Numbered from the stretch's first letter, positions 1-10,642 are shown. The stretch is DNA of 64,000 bases from a sulfur-oxidizing endosymbiont of Gigantopelta aegis (GCF_016097415.1 NZ_JAEHGE010000002.1:1-64000), one strand, 5' to 3'. Numbers and translations: made by a program. The notes: a model not told the origin generated them from the sequence alone.

Positions 1-240
1 ATGCCAATAATAAGCAACCACAGGCTTTTTGATAAACTCATGTTACGCTTAATGTACAAGCTTATTGAAACGTAGGATGCTGCTAAGGGACGATGCGCAT
101 CAAGCTAATATTTTTAATGCTTTTAATTGAACTCAGGAACATTAAAAATTCAACATTAATCATTTAGCATTAACCCACCACTAGTGTTAACATTATAAAA
201 CATTATTCTCACGACTTTTTTAGGATTATTTCAAGATCAT
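1..240. other. Intergenic leader, no supported gene
   Basis: AT-rich stretch ahead of the first gene. The only open frame is a 24-codon one at 1-75 that ends in TAG and has no supporting feature. The last 60 bases presumably carry the promoter and leader of the membrane-protein/mpl genes; the sequence AGGATTATTTC lies shortly before the ATG at 241 and could hold a weak ribosome binding site. Confidence 0.5.
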
Positions 241-744
241 ATGGAAGCATTATTTCGTCTGTTTGCAGATATTTGTCGATTTAAAAAAGGCCCGCAAGAT
301 GTGCCCGCAGCTAATAATTTATTACTATTATTATTGGCAGCAAACTTTGTTCTGGAAGTGTTTTTGGGTCTGAGTATTTATGCTTTTTTGCCTGCGGTTA
401 TTCTCTCCAGTTTATCGGTTGTTGTGTTATTTGCCTTTAGTTGGTTTTGGCTGATGATGTTCAAATTGAAGTCTCGGTTTTTACAATTAGCGACGACTTT
501 TATGGGTGTCAGTTTGTTCACTAATGTTCTGTTATTTCTCCCAATTCTGTTTTTATGGAAATCAGGTGTTATCTCTGATGATAGTTATGGTCTTTTGAAT
601 CTGGTTTTGATTTTTTGGGTATTGTCTATCTATGCCCACCTCTATAAGTATGCATTAAATGTATCTTTCTTTTTGGGTTTTGCTTTAGCAATCACTTATT
701 TTATTACCTTTAATACTTTGTCGATTAATTTATTAGGAGTTTAA
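241..744 (+). CDS. Small hypothetical membrane protein upstream of mpl
   Basis: A 167-residue, strongly hydrophobic protein. After a short N-terminal segment with a basic/polar patch (about residues 12-22), four to five hydrophobic stretches follow (roughly 24-45, 50-72, 84-106, 117-137, 140-162), so it is almost certainly an inner-membrane protein. No catalytic or binding motif is visible and I do not recognise the family with certainty. The stop lies 4 bases before the mpl start, so the two genes are very likely co-transcribed and translationally close. That context hints at a cell-envelope role, but this is inference only. Confidence 0.75.
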   Translation: MEALFRLFADICRFKKGPQDVPAANNLLLLLLAANFVLEVFLGLSIYAFLPAVILSSLSVVVLFAFSWFWLMMFKLKSRFLQLATTFMGVSLFTNVLLFLPILFLWKSGVISDDSYGLLNLVLIFWVLSIYAHLYKYALNVSFFLGFALAITYFITFNTLSINLLGV

Positions 745-748
745 TAAT

Positions 749-2134
749 ATGCATGTGCATATTCTTGGTATCTGTGGCACGTTCATGGGCGGGATGGCCT
801 TATTGGCAATCGCTGAAGGTCATAAAGTAACGGGACAGGATGCTAATGTTTATCCTCCAATGAGCACACAGTTGGAAGAGCAGGGTATTGATTTGATCCA
901 AGGTTTTGAACCGGATGTGATTAAGCGTCTTGAACCTGATGTTGTGGTAATTGGCAATGCTTTGTCCAGAGGTAATCCTGCTGTTGAATATGTATTGGAA
1001 CAGAACATTACTTACACTTCAGGGGCACAATGGTTAGCTGAAAATATTTTACAACAACGTTGGGTGCTTGCTGTTGCCGGGACTCACGGCAAGACAACAA
1101 CCAGCAGTATGTTGGCATGGATACTTGAAGATGCGGGTTTAAATCCCGGTTTCTTGATTGGTGGGGTGCCTGAAAATTTTGGTGTTTCAGCAAGAAGTGG
1201 TGATTTGCCTTTTTTTGTCGTTGAGGCTGATGAATATGATACGGCTTTTTTTGATAAGCGCTCAAAGTTTGTCCATTACCATCCTCGTACGGTGATATTG
1301 AATAATCTTGAATTTGATCATGCAGATATATTTGAGGATTTAGGAGCGATAAAAAAACAATTCCATCATTTGATTCGAACTGTACCGGGTAATGGTTTAT
1401 TAATTTATCCGGAAAATGATTCAGCGCTAGAAGATGTGTTGGATATGGGGTGTTGGAGTGAAAAGGAAGCTTTGCTTGATGAGCAAGGTGATAAGGCATG
1501 GTCGTTTGAATTGCTTGCTAATGAACAGGGCGGTCAAAGTGATGGCTCTGAGTTTGAGGTTTTTTGGAATAAGCAATCTCAGGGGATTGTTCGTTGGAAT
1601 TTGTCAGGCTTGCACAATGTGAGTAACGCTATAGTCGCCATTGCGGCGGCACGTCATGCAGGCGTACCTGTTAAATATGCGCTTGAAGCGCTGGCAAGTT
1701 TTAAAAATGTTAAACGGCGTATGGAAATTCGGGGAGAGGTAAGTCAGGTTACGGTTTATGATGATTTTGCACATCACCCCACAGCAATTGCTACCACAAT
1801 TGATGGTTTGCGTCGTAAAGTGGGTGAGCAGCAACGTATTATTGCTATCCTTGAACCTCGTTCTAATACCATGAAAATGCAGGTACATAACGAAACGCTA
1901 CCAGCTTCTTTAGATCAGGCTGATGTGGTTTTTGTATATTTTGCCGATGATTCGCAGACAAAATTTGCTGATATGCTTGAATTATTAGGTGAAAGAGGCC
2001 ATGGTTATACTGATATGGATAAAATGTTGCAGGATATTCTGACTGAAGCAAAGGCGACTGATCATTTGTTGGTGATGAGTAATGGTGGTTTTGGTGGGAT
2101 TCATGAAAAATTATTAGATGGTCTACAGTCTTAA
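749..2134 (+). CDS. mpl: UDP-N-acetylmuramate:L-Ala-gamma-D-Glu-meso-DAP ligase (Mpl)
   Basis: Cytoplasmic Mur-ligase-family enzyme of murein recycling: it joins the recovered tripeptide L-Ala-gamma-D-Glu-meso-DAP to UDP-MurNAc using ATP. The 461-residue product has the Mpl-type N-terminus MHVHILGICGTFMGG, the ATP-binding loop AGTHGKTTTSS at about residues 110-120, the central-domain motif VVEADEYDTAFFD, and the C-terminal YDDFAHHPTAI with PRSNTMK. Length matches Escherichia coli Mpl closely. The HILGICGTFMGG start and EADEYDTAFFD separate it from MurC. The gene follows a small membrane protein by 4 bases and precedes ubiX, an arrangement common in gammaproteobacteria. Intact. Confidence 0.96.
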   Translation: MHVHILGICGTFMGGMALLAIAEGHKVTGQDANVYPPMSTQLEEQGIDLIQGFEPDVIKRLEPDVVVIGNALSRGNPAVEYVLEQNITYTSGAQWLAENILQQRWVLAVAGTHGKTTTSSMLAWILEDAGLNPGFLIGGVPENFGVSARSGDLPFFVVEADEYDTAFFDKRSKFVHYHPRTVILNNLEFDHADIFEDLGAIKKQFHHLIRTVPGNGLLIYPENDSALEDVLDMGCWSEKEALLDEQGDKAWSFELLANEQGGQSDGSEFEVFWNKQSQGIVRWNLSGLHNVSNAIVAIAAARHAGVPVKYALEALASFKNVKRRMEIRGEVSQVTVYDDFAHHPTAIATTIDGLRRKVGEQQRIIAILEPRSNTMKMQVHNETLPASLDQADVVFVYFADDSQTKFADMLELLGERGHGYTDMDKMLQDILTEAKATDHLLVMSNGGFGGIHEKLLDGLQS

Positions 2135-2161
2135 TCAGGTGATGTTAAATGGTTTCTTTAA

Positions 2162-2797
2162 ATGACTGAGCGAGTGGTCACATTGGCAGTAACGGGTGCC
2201 TCTGGTTCTCCCTATTTTATTCAATTGTTACGTAATTTGTTAGCTGCTCAGGTCAGTGTCAATTTATTGTTGTCTAGTGCGGCTAAAGTGGTGATTAAGA
2301 CGGAATTAGGCTTGCAGGTACCGGAAAATGATGCTGATTTACCGGCTTTTTTTGTCGATTATTTTTCTGATGTGATTGAAAACAGCGATGTATCATCAAA
2401 TTTGCGACCACAGCTCAATGTTTATGGTAAAACTGACTGGATGTCACCGGTAGCCAGTGGCTCAAACCCCGCTCGAACAATGATAGTTTGTCCTTGTTCT
2501 ATGGGCACTTTGTCTGCTATTGCTCATGGTGCCAGTAATAATCTGATTGAACGTGCTGCTGATGTGATCCTAAAAGAACGACGACAATTAATTTTAGTGA
2601 CCAGGGAAATGCCCTTGTCATCAATTCATCTTGAGAATATGCTAAAACTGAGTCAAATGGGTGTGACGATTATGCCTGCTTCTCCGGGCTTTTATCAACA
2701 ACCTGAAACAATTGCCGATCTGGTTAATTTTGTTGTGGGCAGAATATTGGATCATTTAGATATAAAACAAAATCTAATTCCCCGTTGGGGCGATTAA
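2162..2797 (+). CDS. ubiX: Flavin prenyltransferase UbiX
   Basis: Makes prenylated FMN, the cofactor required by the UbiD decarboxylase in ubiquinone synthesis. The 211-residue flavoprotein shows the N-terminal Rossmann-type signature [14 protein letters not shown], the [17 protein letters not shown] block and the C-terminal [18 protein letters not shown] and MPASPGFYQ motifs of the family. Length is normal for UbiX. It lies 27 bases after mpl in the same direction and probably belongs to the same transcript, followed 28 bases later by the LON-domain gene. No ubiD is visible in the window. Confidence 0.95.
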   Translation: MTERVVTLAVTGASGSPYFIQLLRNLLAAQVSVNLLLSSAAKVVIKTELGLQVPENDADLPAFFVDYFSDVIENSDVSSNLRPQLNVYGKTDWMSPVASGSNPARTMIVCPCSMGTLSAIAHGASNNLIERAADVILKERRQLILVTREMPLSSIHLENMLKLSQMGVTIMPASPGFYQQPETIADLVNFVVGRILDHLDIKQNLIPRWGD

Positions 2798-2825
2798 TTT
2801 TCTCTGAATAAACTGAGCTAAAACT

Positions 2826-3452
2826 ATGAACGATATGCGTACTAAGGATGATGGTGCTTTAGTGATAAAGGCGTTACCTCTGTTTCCATTGAAATCTATG
2901 CTCTTACCAGAAGGTGCATTAGCCTTAAAGGTTTTTGAGTCTCGCTATCTTGATATGCTCACTCAATGTGAGAAAAAAGAGGGTGGTTTTGGTATTTGTT
3001 TGATAAAAGAGGGTAGCGAAGTGGGGCGTGCCCCAGATATTTATAGCGTGGGTACCTTGGTGCAAATTACGTTTTGGGAATACCGCAAAGACGGTTTATT
3101 GGGCATTTCTGTGAAAGGTGAGCAGAAATTCAAGGTGTTAAGCCAACAGGTTCAGAAAAATGAACTCATTGTGGCAGAAGTAGAGCTGATAAATAAAGAA
3201 TCTGAAGTTGTTTTGCCGGAGCAGTACTTACCTATGGTGAATGTACTCAAGAAAATATTTGCTGCATTACAACATCCGTATATAACGCTGACAAAAAAAT
3301 ATAATGATGCCTCATGGGTGGGTTCGAGGCTAAGTGAGTTGTTGCCCTTATCAATGGAAAAAAAACAGCAATTGCTTGAATTGAATGAACCCATGGTTCG
3401 ACTTTCTCTGCTTTATGATGAAATGCTTAATCTGGGAATGCTGTCTGAGTGA
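2826..3452 (+). CDS. LON substrate-binding domain protein (stand-alone)
   Basis: A 208-residue protein that corresponds to the N-terminal LON substrate-recognition domain without the AAA or protease domains. The family opening is visible as LPLFPLKSMLLPEGALALKVFESRYLDML (residues ~16-45, key P-L-F-P-L and V-F-E-x-R-Y), followed by GFGICLI and a helical C-terminus. Such stand-alone proteins are common beside ubiX/mpl in gammaproteobacteria; their function is poorly defined, though in animals related domains sit in cereblon. Its 3' end overlaps the convergent DedA gene by 26 bases. Intact. Confidence 0.85.
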   Translation: MNDMRTKDDGALVIKALPLFPLKSMLLPEGALALKVFESRYLDMLTQCEKKEGGFGICLIKEGSEVGRAPDIYSVGTLVQITFWEYRKDGLLGISVKGEQKFKVLSQQVQKNELIVAEVELINKESEVVLPEQYLPMVNVLKKIFAALQHPYITLTKKYNDASWVGSRLSELLPLSMEKKQQLLELNEPMVRLSLLYDEMLNLGMLSE

Positions 3453-4119
3453 TGCCCAGTAATAAAATGATAATAATGAGCAATGCTAAATAAGTGAATC
3501 GTTGCTTTTTTTTACATTGCAATTCTTTTATGAAAAATAGTGCAATGATGGCACTACTGCCGATCAATAGTAGACTCCAAAAATCAATTTGTAAGTGTTG
3601 TTTATAGTCATGGTAAATATCGTTGGCAAAATAGCCTGGTAGAATATAAATGGGCGCCCATAAAAGTGCAGAGCAGATATTCACCAGAAAAAATAAACGC
3701 CCAGACATACCAAGACTTCCAGCTATTGCCGGAATCACTGCTCTAATCGGGCCGATAAAGCGCCCCAGTACAACACTATAAATACCATATTGATGAAAAA
3801 ATTCTTCACCCTTGGCAAATTCGCTTTGATGTTTTTGGTAGAGCCGCGTTTTTTTTAACGGTGCTTGAAAGTAAACACCAATCCAAAAACTCAAGTTATC
3901 ACCAATGACGGCCCCGGCAAAAGCCCAAAATAATGTGGGCCATAAATCCAGATGCCCAGAGGCAATCAATCCACCAATGGCAATGAGGGCAATTGAGCCG
4001 GGAAAAAAAAAGCCAATAAGTAAGAAGGTTTCTAAAAAGGCGATTAAGAACACAATCAAACCAGTATATTGGCTTTGTTTTATCAGCTCAGAAAAATCAA
4101 TTGAATATAAAAACTCCAT
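3427..4119 (-). CDS. DedA family inner-membrane protein
   Basis: A 230-residue polytopic membrane protein. The hallmark segment GRFIGPIRAVIPAIAGSLGMS (G-R-F-x-G-x-x-R) and the upstream LIGFFFPGS and GDNLSFWIGVYF elements define the DedA/SNARE-associated (VTT) family, in which undecaprenyl-phosphate or phospholipid translocation has been shown for some members. Five to six hydrophobic segments span the length. The 3' end overlaps the convergent LON-domain gene; the start lies 12 bases after the end of the ABC permease gene, so transcription probably continues from the ABC operon. Confidence 0.9.
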   Translation of the reverse strand: MEFLYSIDFSELIKQSQYTGLIVFLIAFLETFLLIGFFFPGSIALIAIGGLIASGHLDLWPTLFWAFAGAVIGDNLSFWIGVYFQAPLKKTRLYQKHQSEFAKGEEFFHQYGIYSVVLGRFIGPIRAVIPAIAGSLGMSGRLFFLVNICSALLWAPIYILPGYFANDIYHDYKQHLQIDFWSLLLIGSSAIIALFFIKELQCKKKQRFTYLALLIIIILLLGITQTAFPD

Positions 4120-4131
4120 TATTAGCTCATG

Positions 4132-4905
4132 TTATTTTTTTATGCCAATACCCTTGTGTAGTAGCCACAAGGAGATTGATGTGAGAAGCGCAATAAAAGC
4201 GATGATAATCAATAGTGCAATGGGAAGGCTGGCATCGGATACACCTAGCATTCCCATGCGAAAAGCATTCACCATATAGAGTACAGGATTGATTAGGGAT
4301 ATGTTTTGCCAAATCTCAGGCAGCATCTCAATGGAATAAAATACCCCGCCCAGATAGGTCAGAGGTGTTAAAACAAAGGTGGGCACTATAGAAATATCAT
4401 CGAAACTATTGGCGAAGATGGCATTAATTAAACCGGCTAGTGAAAAAAGAATTGATGTTAAGAGTGCTACGATAAAGGTAATGAGATAACTATCGATTGA
4501 TATACGAGTGAAAAATAATGATACTAGGGTTACGATCACGCCGACAATCAAGCCTCTTGCGACCCCCCCGGAAATGAATCCAGCAATAATGGTGATATTT
4601 GATATGGGTGACACAAGTAACTCTTCAATGTGGTGATGAAACTTTGTGCCATAAAAGGAAGACACGACATTGGCATAAGAATTACTGATAATAGACATGA
4701 TGATTAAACCGGGCACGATATAATCCATATAGCTATAACCATTGATATCATTTAATTGTGAGCCAATGAGTTGGCCAAAGATAATAAAATAAAGTCCCAT
4801 AGTAATAGCGGGTGGTAGCAGTGTTTGCAACCAAATGCGTGAAAAACGTAAAATTTCCTTAATGAGAATCGTTTTGTAAGCCGTCAGATTTTCTTTTAAA
4901 TACAT
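4132..4905 (-). CDS. ABC-2 type transporter permease
   Basis: A 257-residue integral membrane protein with about six transmembrane segments and the ABC-2 permease layout (N-terminal amphipathic stretch ILRFSRIWLQTLLPP, central LTPLTYLGGVFYSIEMLPEIW, C-terminal hydrophobic hairpin). It starts 4 bases after the stop of the ATPase gene at 4909-5880, forming a typical two-gene exporter. In gammaproteobacteria such pairs (YadG/YadH-like) export an unidentified lipid or drug-like substrate. The permease C-terminus ends IGIKK, a short basic cytoplasmic tail. Confidence 0.9.
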   Translation of the reverse strand: MYLKENLTAYKTILIKEILRFSRIWLQTLLPPAITMGLYFIIFGQLIGSQLNDINGYSYMDYIVPGLIIMSIISNSYANVVSSFYGTKFHHHIEELLVSPISNITIIAGFISGGVARGLIVGVIVTLVSLFFTRISIDSYLITFIVALLTSILFSLAGLINAIFANSFDDISIVPTFVLTPLTYLGGVFYSIEMLPEIWQNISLINPVLYMVNAFRMGMLGVSDASLPIALLIIIAFIALLTSISLWLLHKGIGIKK

Positions 4906-4908
4906 TGC

Positions 4909-5880
4909 TTAAGTGCCCATTGTGTCGGATTGTATGTCAGTTGCTGTGTTAGCTTTATTGGTCTGTTTTTCTTTTTTTCCAACTAATTGTAAAAATAATT
5001 GTTCTAAACGATTACTTTTATTGCGCATGCTGAGTACTTCGATATTATTTTTATTCAACAAACTAAAGAGTAAATTAACACCTTCACTTTTCTTTATCTC
5101 GACTTCCAGGGTCATGCTGTCTTTGAGGTGAGTGGAGTAATCACCCAAAATCGGTGCTTTATCAATGGCATTTTTTAAGCTTAAAATTAGACACTCACTG
5201 GCAGATTCTGATAAGAGTTCAGACATCGCACAGTTCTTGATGATTTTTCCCTGATCAATAATTGCGATATTTTTGCATAAATATTCGGCTTCTTCCAAGT
5301 AATGCGTGGTTAGAATGATGGTCGTACCCTGGGCATTGAGGCCTTGTAAAAAATCCCACATTGTGCGGCGTATTTCAATATCGACACCGGCAGTTGGTTC
5401 ATCAAGAATTAAAATTTGCGGATTATGCATTAAGGCTCGGGCTATCATTAAACGTCGTTTCATGCCGCCAGAAAGCTCTCGTGCCATGGCTTTACGTTTA
5501 TCCCATAGGTCTAGTTGTTTTAAGTGTTTTTCAGCACGTTTGAATGCCTCGGGACGATTTACTCCATAATATCCAGCATGATTGACCAGAATTTCTTCTA
5601 CGGGTTCAAAGACATTAAAATTAAATTCCTGCGGTACGACACCCAGGTATTGCTTGGCATTGTGTGGGGACTGAGTTAAGTCATTGCCCTGTATTTTTAC
5701 CCATCCGGAAGTTTTGTTTATCAATGAGCAAATAATACCAATGACGGTTGATTTCCCAGCACCATTAGGCCCCAGCAGAGCAAAAAAGTCGCCCTGCTTG
5801 ATTTGCAGGTTAATACCTTTTAATGCCTCAAAACCGTTGCTATATGTTTTTCTTAGATTGGTTATTTCTAGTGCATTCAT
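4909..5880 (-). CDS. ABC transporter ATP-binding protein (YadG-like)
   Basis: A 323-residue ATPase of an ABC-2 exporter. Walker A GPNGAGKST (about residues 37-45), Q-loop VVPQEFNFN, signature LSGGMKRR, Walker B ILILDEPTAG and the H-loop TTHYLEEAE are all intact. The C-terminal ~90 residues form the DrrA-type regulatory extension with a final lysine-rich, polar tail. It is the first gene of a minus-strand unit with the permease 3 bases downstream and DedA next. The 248-base gap to the divergent GGDEF/EAL pseudogene contains the presumed promoter. Confidence 0.92.
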   Translation of the reverse strand: MNALEITNLRKTYSNGFEALKGINLQIKQGDFFALLGPNGAGKSTVIGIICSLINKTSGWVKIQGNDLTQSPHNAKQYLGVVPQEFNFNVFEPVEEILVNHAGYYGVNRPEAFKRAEKHLKQLDLWDKRKAMARELSGGMKRRLMIARALMHNPQILILDEPTAGVDIEIRRTMWDFLQGLNAQGTTIILTTHYLEEAEYLCKNIAIIDQGKIIKNCAMSELLSESASECLILSLKNAIDKAPILGDYSTHLKDSMTLEVEIKKSEGVNLLFSLLNKNNIEVLSMRNKSNRLEQLFLQLVGKKEKQTNKANTATDIQSDTMGT

Positions 5881-6849
5881 TTTTTGTCTTTGGGTTATTA
5901 TTAGTGATCGATCTATCTAAAATGAGGTTGGACTGGTATTTTTTCAAGCTAAGTTATTAAGCAAAAATCAGGCCTTAGTCATAATTTTAAAAAATAAATC
6001 GTTATTCTAGGATTGTAACTCATTACTTTCTTGCTAATTAGCTATTTATTAACTATTTTTAATTCATACTATACCCGTGATTTAATAAGCCCGTTTTTTC
6101 TCATGATTAAGGCAAAGAAGTTCAAATAATGACTTCAATTGAACAAACCCCGAAGAAACTTTTATTTTTAAGCCTGAAATGGAAAGTGGTGTTAGGGATT
6201 AGTCTCGTCTTAATTATTGTTAATTTTGCAGTCACTATGGTGACTTATAAGCAAATTCTCTTACAATTTGACCAGAATCGTATTCAAACCCAGCAAACTT
6301 ATGAAAGAGAGTTTGAAGGTTTAGTTAAAAATAGCTTTGATAGGATGAGACAATTGTCCTATCTGATTCCGTTATTAAAAATCACTACAAATGTGCCAAG
6401 CAAATCGTTCCAGTATCAATTACAAGAAATTATCAAAGAACATATTTCTCTATTACAAATTGAATATGGGCTGAACAGTCTTTACTATTTTCAAGAAACG
6501 GAACAGGCGCTAGTGACTTGGAATGGTGTCCAATTATCAGATGCTGTGAAAAAAATTCTGATGTGTCAACACTTTTCCGGACAGTTTTCTAAATATTTTT
6601 TTGGCTGTTTCAAGTGATTTTTGTCATTTTGTATTTCCTATCATTTTAGTTTCTCATGTTAACTTTAAACAGATGAAGAGAAAGGGCTTTGCCCTCTGGA
6701 ACGATAGAGCCGTTCCATTCACCCAAGGTATTTTCACAACGGTAATGATCCTGTTACAATATCTTCACGGCACAGGCTGAGGAGCCGATGGCCGTCAACG
6801 GTAATGGGCGGCATTTATGTCGCCTTTTACCCCTCTTCAATCAATCGAT

Positions 6850-7713
6850 TTAAGCTATTTCCTGCTGTATTTCATAATCGACTGGTGACAAATAATCATT
6901 AGCCGAATGAAGTCGCTCCCGATTATAAAATACCTCAATATATTCAAATATTGCCTGCTTTGCTTCTACTCTGGTTTTGAATCGACAATGTGCGTCAATT
7001 CAGTTTTCAAACTATGAAAGAAGCTCTCTGATACAGCATTGTCCCAGCAATTTCCTTTGCGGCTCATAGACTGAATTATGTTATGATCCGACAATATTTT
7101 TCTATGACTATCAGATGCATATTGGCTACCTCGGTCAGTATGCCAAAGCAATCCATCCATTGGTTTACGCTTCCATATGGCCATCAGTAAAGCATCATTG
7201 ACTAGCTTGGCTTTCATTCGCTCATCCATCGACCAGCCAACAATTTGCCTAGAGAATAAGTCAATGACAACCGCTAAATATAACCAGCCTTCCTTGGTGG
7301 CAATATAGGTAATATCACCCACATAGTAGCGATCAGGTTGAGAGACAGTAAACTCTCTTTCCAGTAAATTTGGAGATATACGCTTATTATGCTTGGAATT
7401 AGTCGTCGCTTTAAAGCGTCTCTTCGTTTTACAAAACAAACCGGCTTTTTTCATTAATCGACCAATTCTCCGGCGGCTTATATGAACGCCTTTTTCAGCC
7501 AGTTTTCTTTTTAAGACGACGGGTTCCATAAGTCTTGCGACTGTCTTCAAACAGTTTTTTTAGCTGCTCAGTAAGCGCTTCATTTTCTTTCTCTCTATCC
7601 GTTTTAGGAGAGCTAACCCAATCATAATAGCAACTACGGGAAACATCCATAAAACGGCACAGAATCGTTACCGGGTAATCTTTAGCCTGATCAGTTATCC
7701 ATGCGTACTTCAC
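6850..7713 (-). pseudogene. IS3-family orfB transposase, copy 1, frameshifted
   Basis: Encodes the rve-type DDE catalytic core: [31 protein letters not shown] and the [16 protein letters not shown] block. Frame is lost near 7510 (extra T relative to other copies in a T run) and near 6995, where one G is missing so that the tail reads HIVDSKPE and stops early. This copy alone keeps the seven-base A run (QLKKLFED) that is six bases long in the other three copies. Confidence 0.85.
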
Positions 7714-8012
7714 AAAGTTTCCCTTGCAAAGTACGCTGTGGCCTTTTTAATAAATCACGCTCCTGAATCACTTTTGCCAATTCTTTTTTCAGACGTTTTA
7801 CTTCATCATAAATGTGTTCATCACTTCTATTGGCTACCGTCTTCACCGGTTTGGAATATTTACTGATCCAGGTATGTAGAGTATTTACATTAACACCTAG
7901 CTCCCTGGCAGTCTGAGAAAACGGGTTGATCCGTCTCATTAGCTAATTTGACAGCTGATTCTTTAAATTCTGATGTATAGCTTTTATTCGGTTTTTTTGT
8001 TTGATCATTCAT
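7691..8012 (-). pseudogene. IS3-family orfA (helix-turn-helix), copy 1, frameshifted
   Basis: Equivalent to the intact orfA at 43619-43939. An added base in the segment coding for TDQPVSQTA (around 7918-7925) breaks the frame between the N-terminal SEFKESAVKLANE part and the ELGVNVNTLHTWISKY helix-turn-helix part. The 3' end contains the run of five A residues at the usual frameshift position. Confidence 0.8.
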
Positions 8013-9887
8013 TTTAGGTCACACTTTTTATCTTTTAGTTGTTTTAAGTTGTGTGTCCGGTTAAGTATAGCCACATTAATTTGCCAGTATTTCTGATGCG
8101 GATATTGGCCTAGTTTCGCATATAAAAGACTTTAATAAAGCGGTGGATGAATCCATTATTCTAAAAAATGGAGTGCAATGCTGCTAGCGGTGAGTCATGC
8201 AGAACAGCAGAGTGTATTGATGGAAAATTTTTCCCAACAATACAGTCTAACTCAGTCAATTAATCATTCGCTACAAATTACTTGGCTTAATAAAACCTAT
8301 GAGGTGCAATTATTTCCACTCAATGATATGGGAAGCAAAGAAAACACCATGACTTTGGTGATCAGTGATATTACCCAAGAATTAGAAGCAATTGATATCA
8401 TGACTTTAAAAACATTTAATACGGGCTTATTAGGCTTATTGATATCAGAGATATTATTGTTTGCTATTTTGTGGCTGCCTATGCGAAAAATACTCACACA
8501 TAGTGAAAGTACTGCCCTTATTTGCTAAAAGTTCTTATGCAGATATTCGAACACAATTAAACTTTAAACATAATAAATTATTGTTTGATGATGAGATAGG
8601 CGTGCTATCCAGTTCAGTGATTGATTTATCTGAGCAATTGGAGGGCTTGCAAACGCAAGTTGAGCAAAAACACAGGGGCTGGTATTACGTTCTAATGAGT
8701 TGGCAAAAGAGAAGGAGTTTATTTCAGGCCTATTGGAAACAACTCAGGCTATTATTCTTACTCAGGACAAAGATGGAAAAATAAAAAGGCTTAATTCTAA
8801 AGGTATGATTCTAATTGCCTATGAATCAGATGATATTATTGATACTTCTTTTGATGATATCCTGGTTAAGAATGACTTAAAACGTGAGGTTGTTGAAAAA
8901 CTCAATGAAATTCGTTGTGGTGAACGTGCTCATTTTCATCATGAAGCTGAAATATATAGCCCTAAAGCTTCCCGTTGCAGTGTGTCATGGTATCACTCAT
9001 TACTTTCTATTTATGGTGATGACGGAACGGTTATGTTGTCAGTTGGACTGGATATCACTGAGCGTAAAGTGGCACAGGAGCAGTTGGAATGGATTGCAGA
9101 TCATGACCCCTTAACCGGATTGGTCAATCGCCGTCGTTTTCAAATAGATATGGAACGTATATTATCTATTACTTGTCAATATGAAAAAAGTGGTGCTTTA
9201 TTGTATTTCGATGTCGATCATTTTAAATATTTGAATGATAGTCAAGGGCATCAAGCCGGCGATAAAATGCTCAAGCTTATTTCTGAGAGGCTTGAATCGA
9301 TTATTAAACGACCTGACTTAATTGCTCGTTTAGGGGTGATGAGTTTGCAATTGTCATTGAAGATGCGGATGAGGCTGTGGCAATAAATGTTGCCCAAAGA
9401 ATTATTGATAATGTACGTTCTATAGAGACCGGTATCTTAGGAGGGACGCATAAGATTTCAGTGAGTATAGGTATTGTTATTTTCCCGGATGAAGGCTTCA
9501 ATATTCCAGATCTAATGGCTAATGCCGATTTGGCTATGTATCAGGCAAAAGATAAAAAACGTGGGAGTTACCACATTTTTTCTTCTAGTGATAAAGGTCG
9601 TGAGCATGCTAATCAATTGATGCAAAGAAAAGAGCGTATCGAGCGAGCCATTGCAGAAGATCGCTTTACACTCTATTTTCAACCTATTTTGAATATAAAA
9701 ACAGGTGAAATAAAACGTTACGAAACATTGATTCGGATGTTGGAAAAAGATGGTACAGTACAAGCCCCTGACTTTTTTATTCCAGAAGCAGAGCAATTGG
9801 GCATTATTGATGAAATTGATCAATTAGTGATGAGGAAAGCCATAAAAGCATTGGGTGGTTTCGTTGAGGAAGGTCTGGATATTAGTT

Positions 9888-10642
9888 CTTGATTACCCAA
9901 TTCAGTTTCAAGAAGGTTATAGTTTATTTGAGCTTTTTAATGATTATGGCACTGACAAACAGTGCCGACAAGCCTTATTTAAATGGAAATTTCCTGATGG
10001 ATTTGTTTGCCCAGAGTGTGGCAATAAGACTTATTGCACTCTAGAACATCGCCATCTTTATCAGTGCCACCATTGTCATCATCAGACATCAGCAACCTGT
10101 GGGACAATATTTGATAGTACCAAACTGCCTTTATCTAAGTGGTTTTTAGCGATTCATCTTATGACTCAATTGAAGACAGCGGTTTCAGCATTAGAATTAA
10201 AGAGACAGCTTAAAGGTAAGCTACAATACAGCCTGGAGTATGAAACAAAAGATCATGCAGGTTATGAAAGAACGTGATGACAGTAAACCTTTATCAGGCA
10301 TCATTCAAATTGATGATGCCTACTGGGGGGTGGTGAGCACAGAGGCGGCTCCAGAGGTCGTGGTTCAGAAAATAAAACACCGTTCGTTGCAGCCGTTTCT
10401 ACTAATGAAGATGGACACCCGATTGCAATGAATTTAAATGTGCTTAAAGGGTTTAAATCCAGTGAAATAAAACGATGGGCACAAACTCATTTAACACCTG
10501 GAAGTACTGTTTACTCAGATGGGTTAAATTGTTTTCCTGCGGTTAAAGAAGCTGACTGTAAGCATGTTCCAATCGTCACGGGTGGTGGTGCGGCAAGTGT
10601 TGATAAAATTGAGTTTATCTGGGTTAACACTATGATATCAAG
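9888..10642 (+). mobile_element. IS1595-family remnant with both ends trimmed inside
   Basis: A degenerate copy of the intact element at 60075-61115. It is flanked by a perfect 8-bp target duplication TATTAGTT (9880-9887 and 10643-10650), the expected length for IS1595. The first 11-12 bases (CTTGATTACCCA) and the last 6 (ATCAAG) of the element survive, but the rest of the left non-coding end plus the first transposase codons, and about 240 bases at the 3' end, are deleted. The remaining transposase frame is further broken by an added A near 10214 and two added G near 10330. It sits in the EAL part of the GGDEF/EAL gene. Confidence 0.92.

Larger units (their letters stand above)
6559..8078 (-). 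mobile_element. IS3-family element, copy 1 (full length, frameshifted)
   Basis: About 1520 bp with imperfect terminal inverted repeats: left TGATGTGTCAACACTTTTCC and right (read inward) TAATGTGGCTATACTTAACC, both followed by GGACA. It carries orfA (HTH, 7691-8012) and orfB (DDE integrase, 6850-7713) on the minus strand. Three near-identical copies occur at 40062-41409, 41874-43172 and 43553-45064. The left end is defined by comparison of the copies; no clear target duplication flanks this one (TTC left, ATT right). Several one-base length changes break both reading frames, so it cannot make an intact transposase as written. Confidence 0.92.

Noticed and set aside
1-75. 24-codon open frame at the window start
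   Set aside because: Too short, no ribosome site and no similarity that can be judged.
1008-1499. 163-codon minus-strand open frame inside mpl
   Set aside because: Antisense shadow of a well-conserved gene; no family features or ribosome site.
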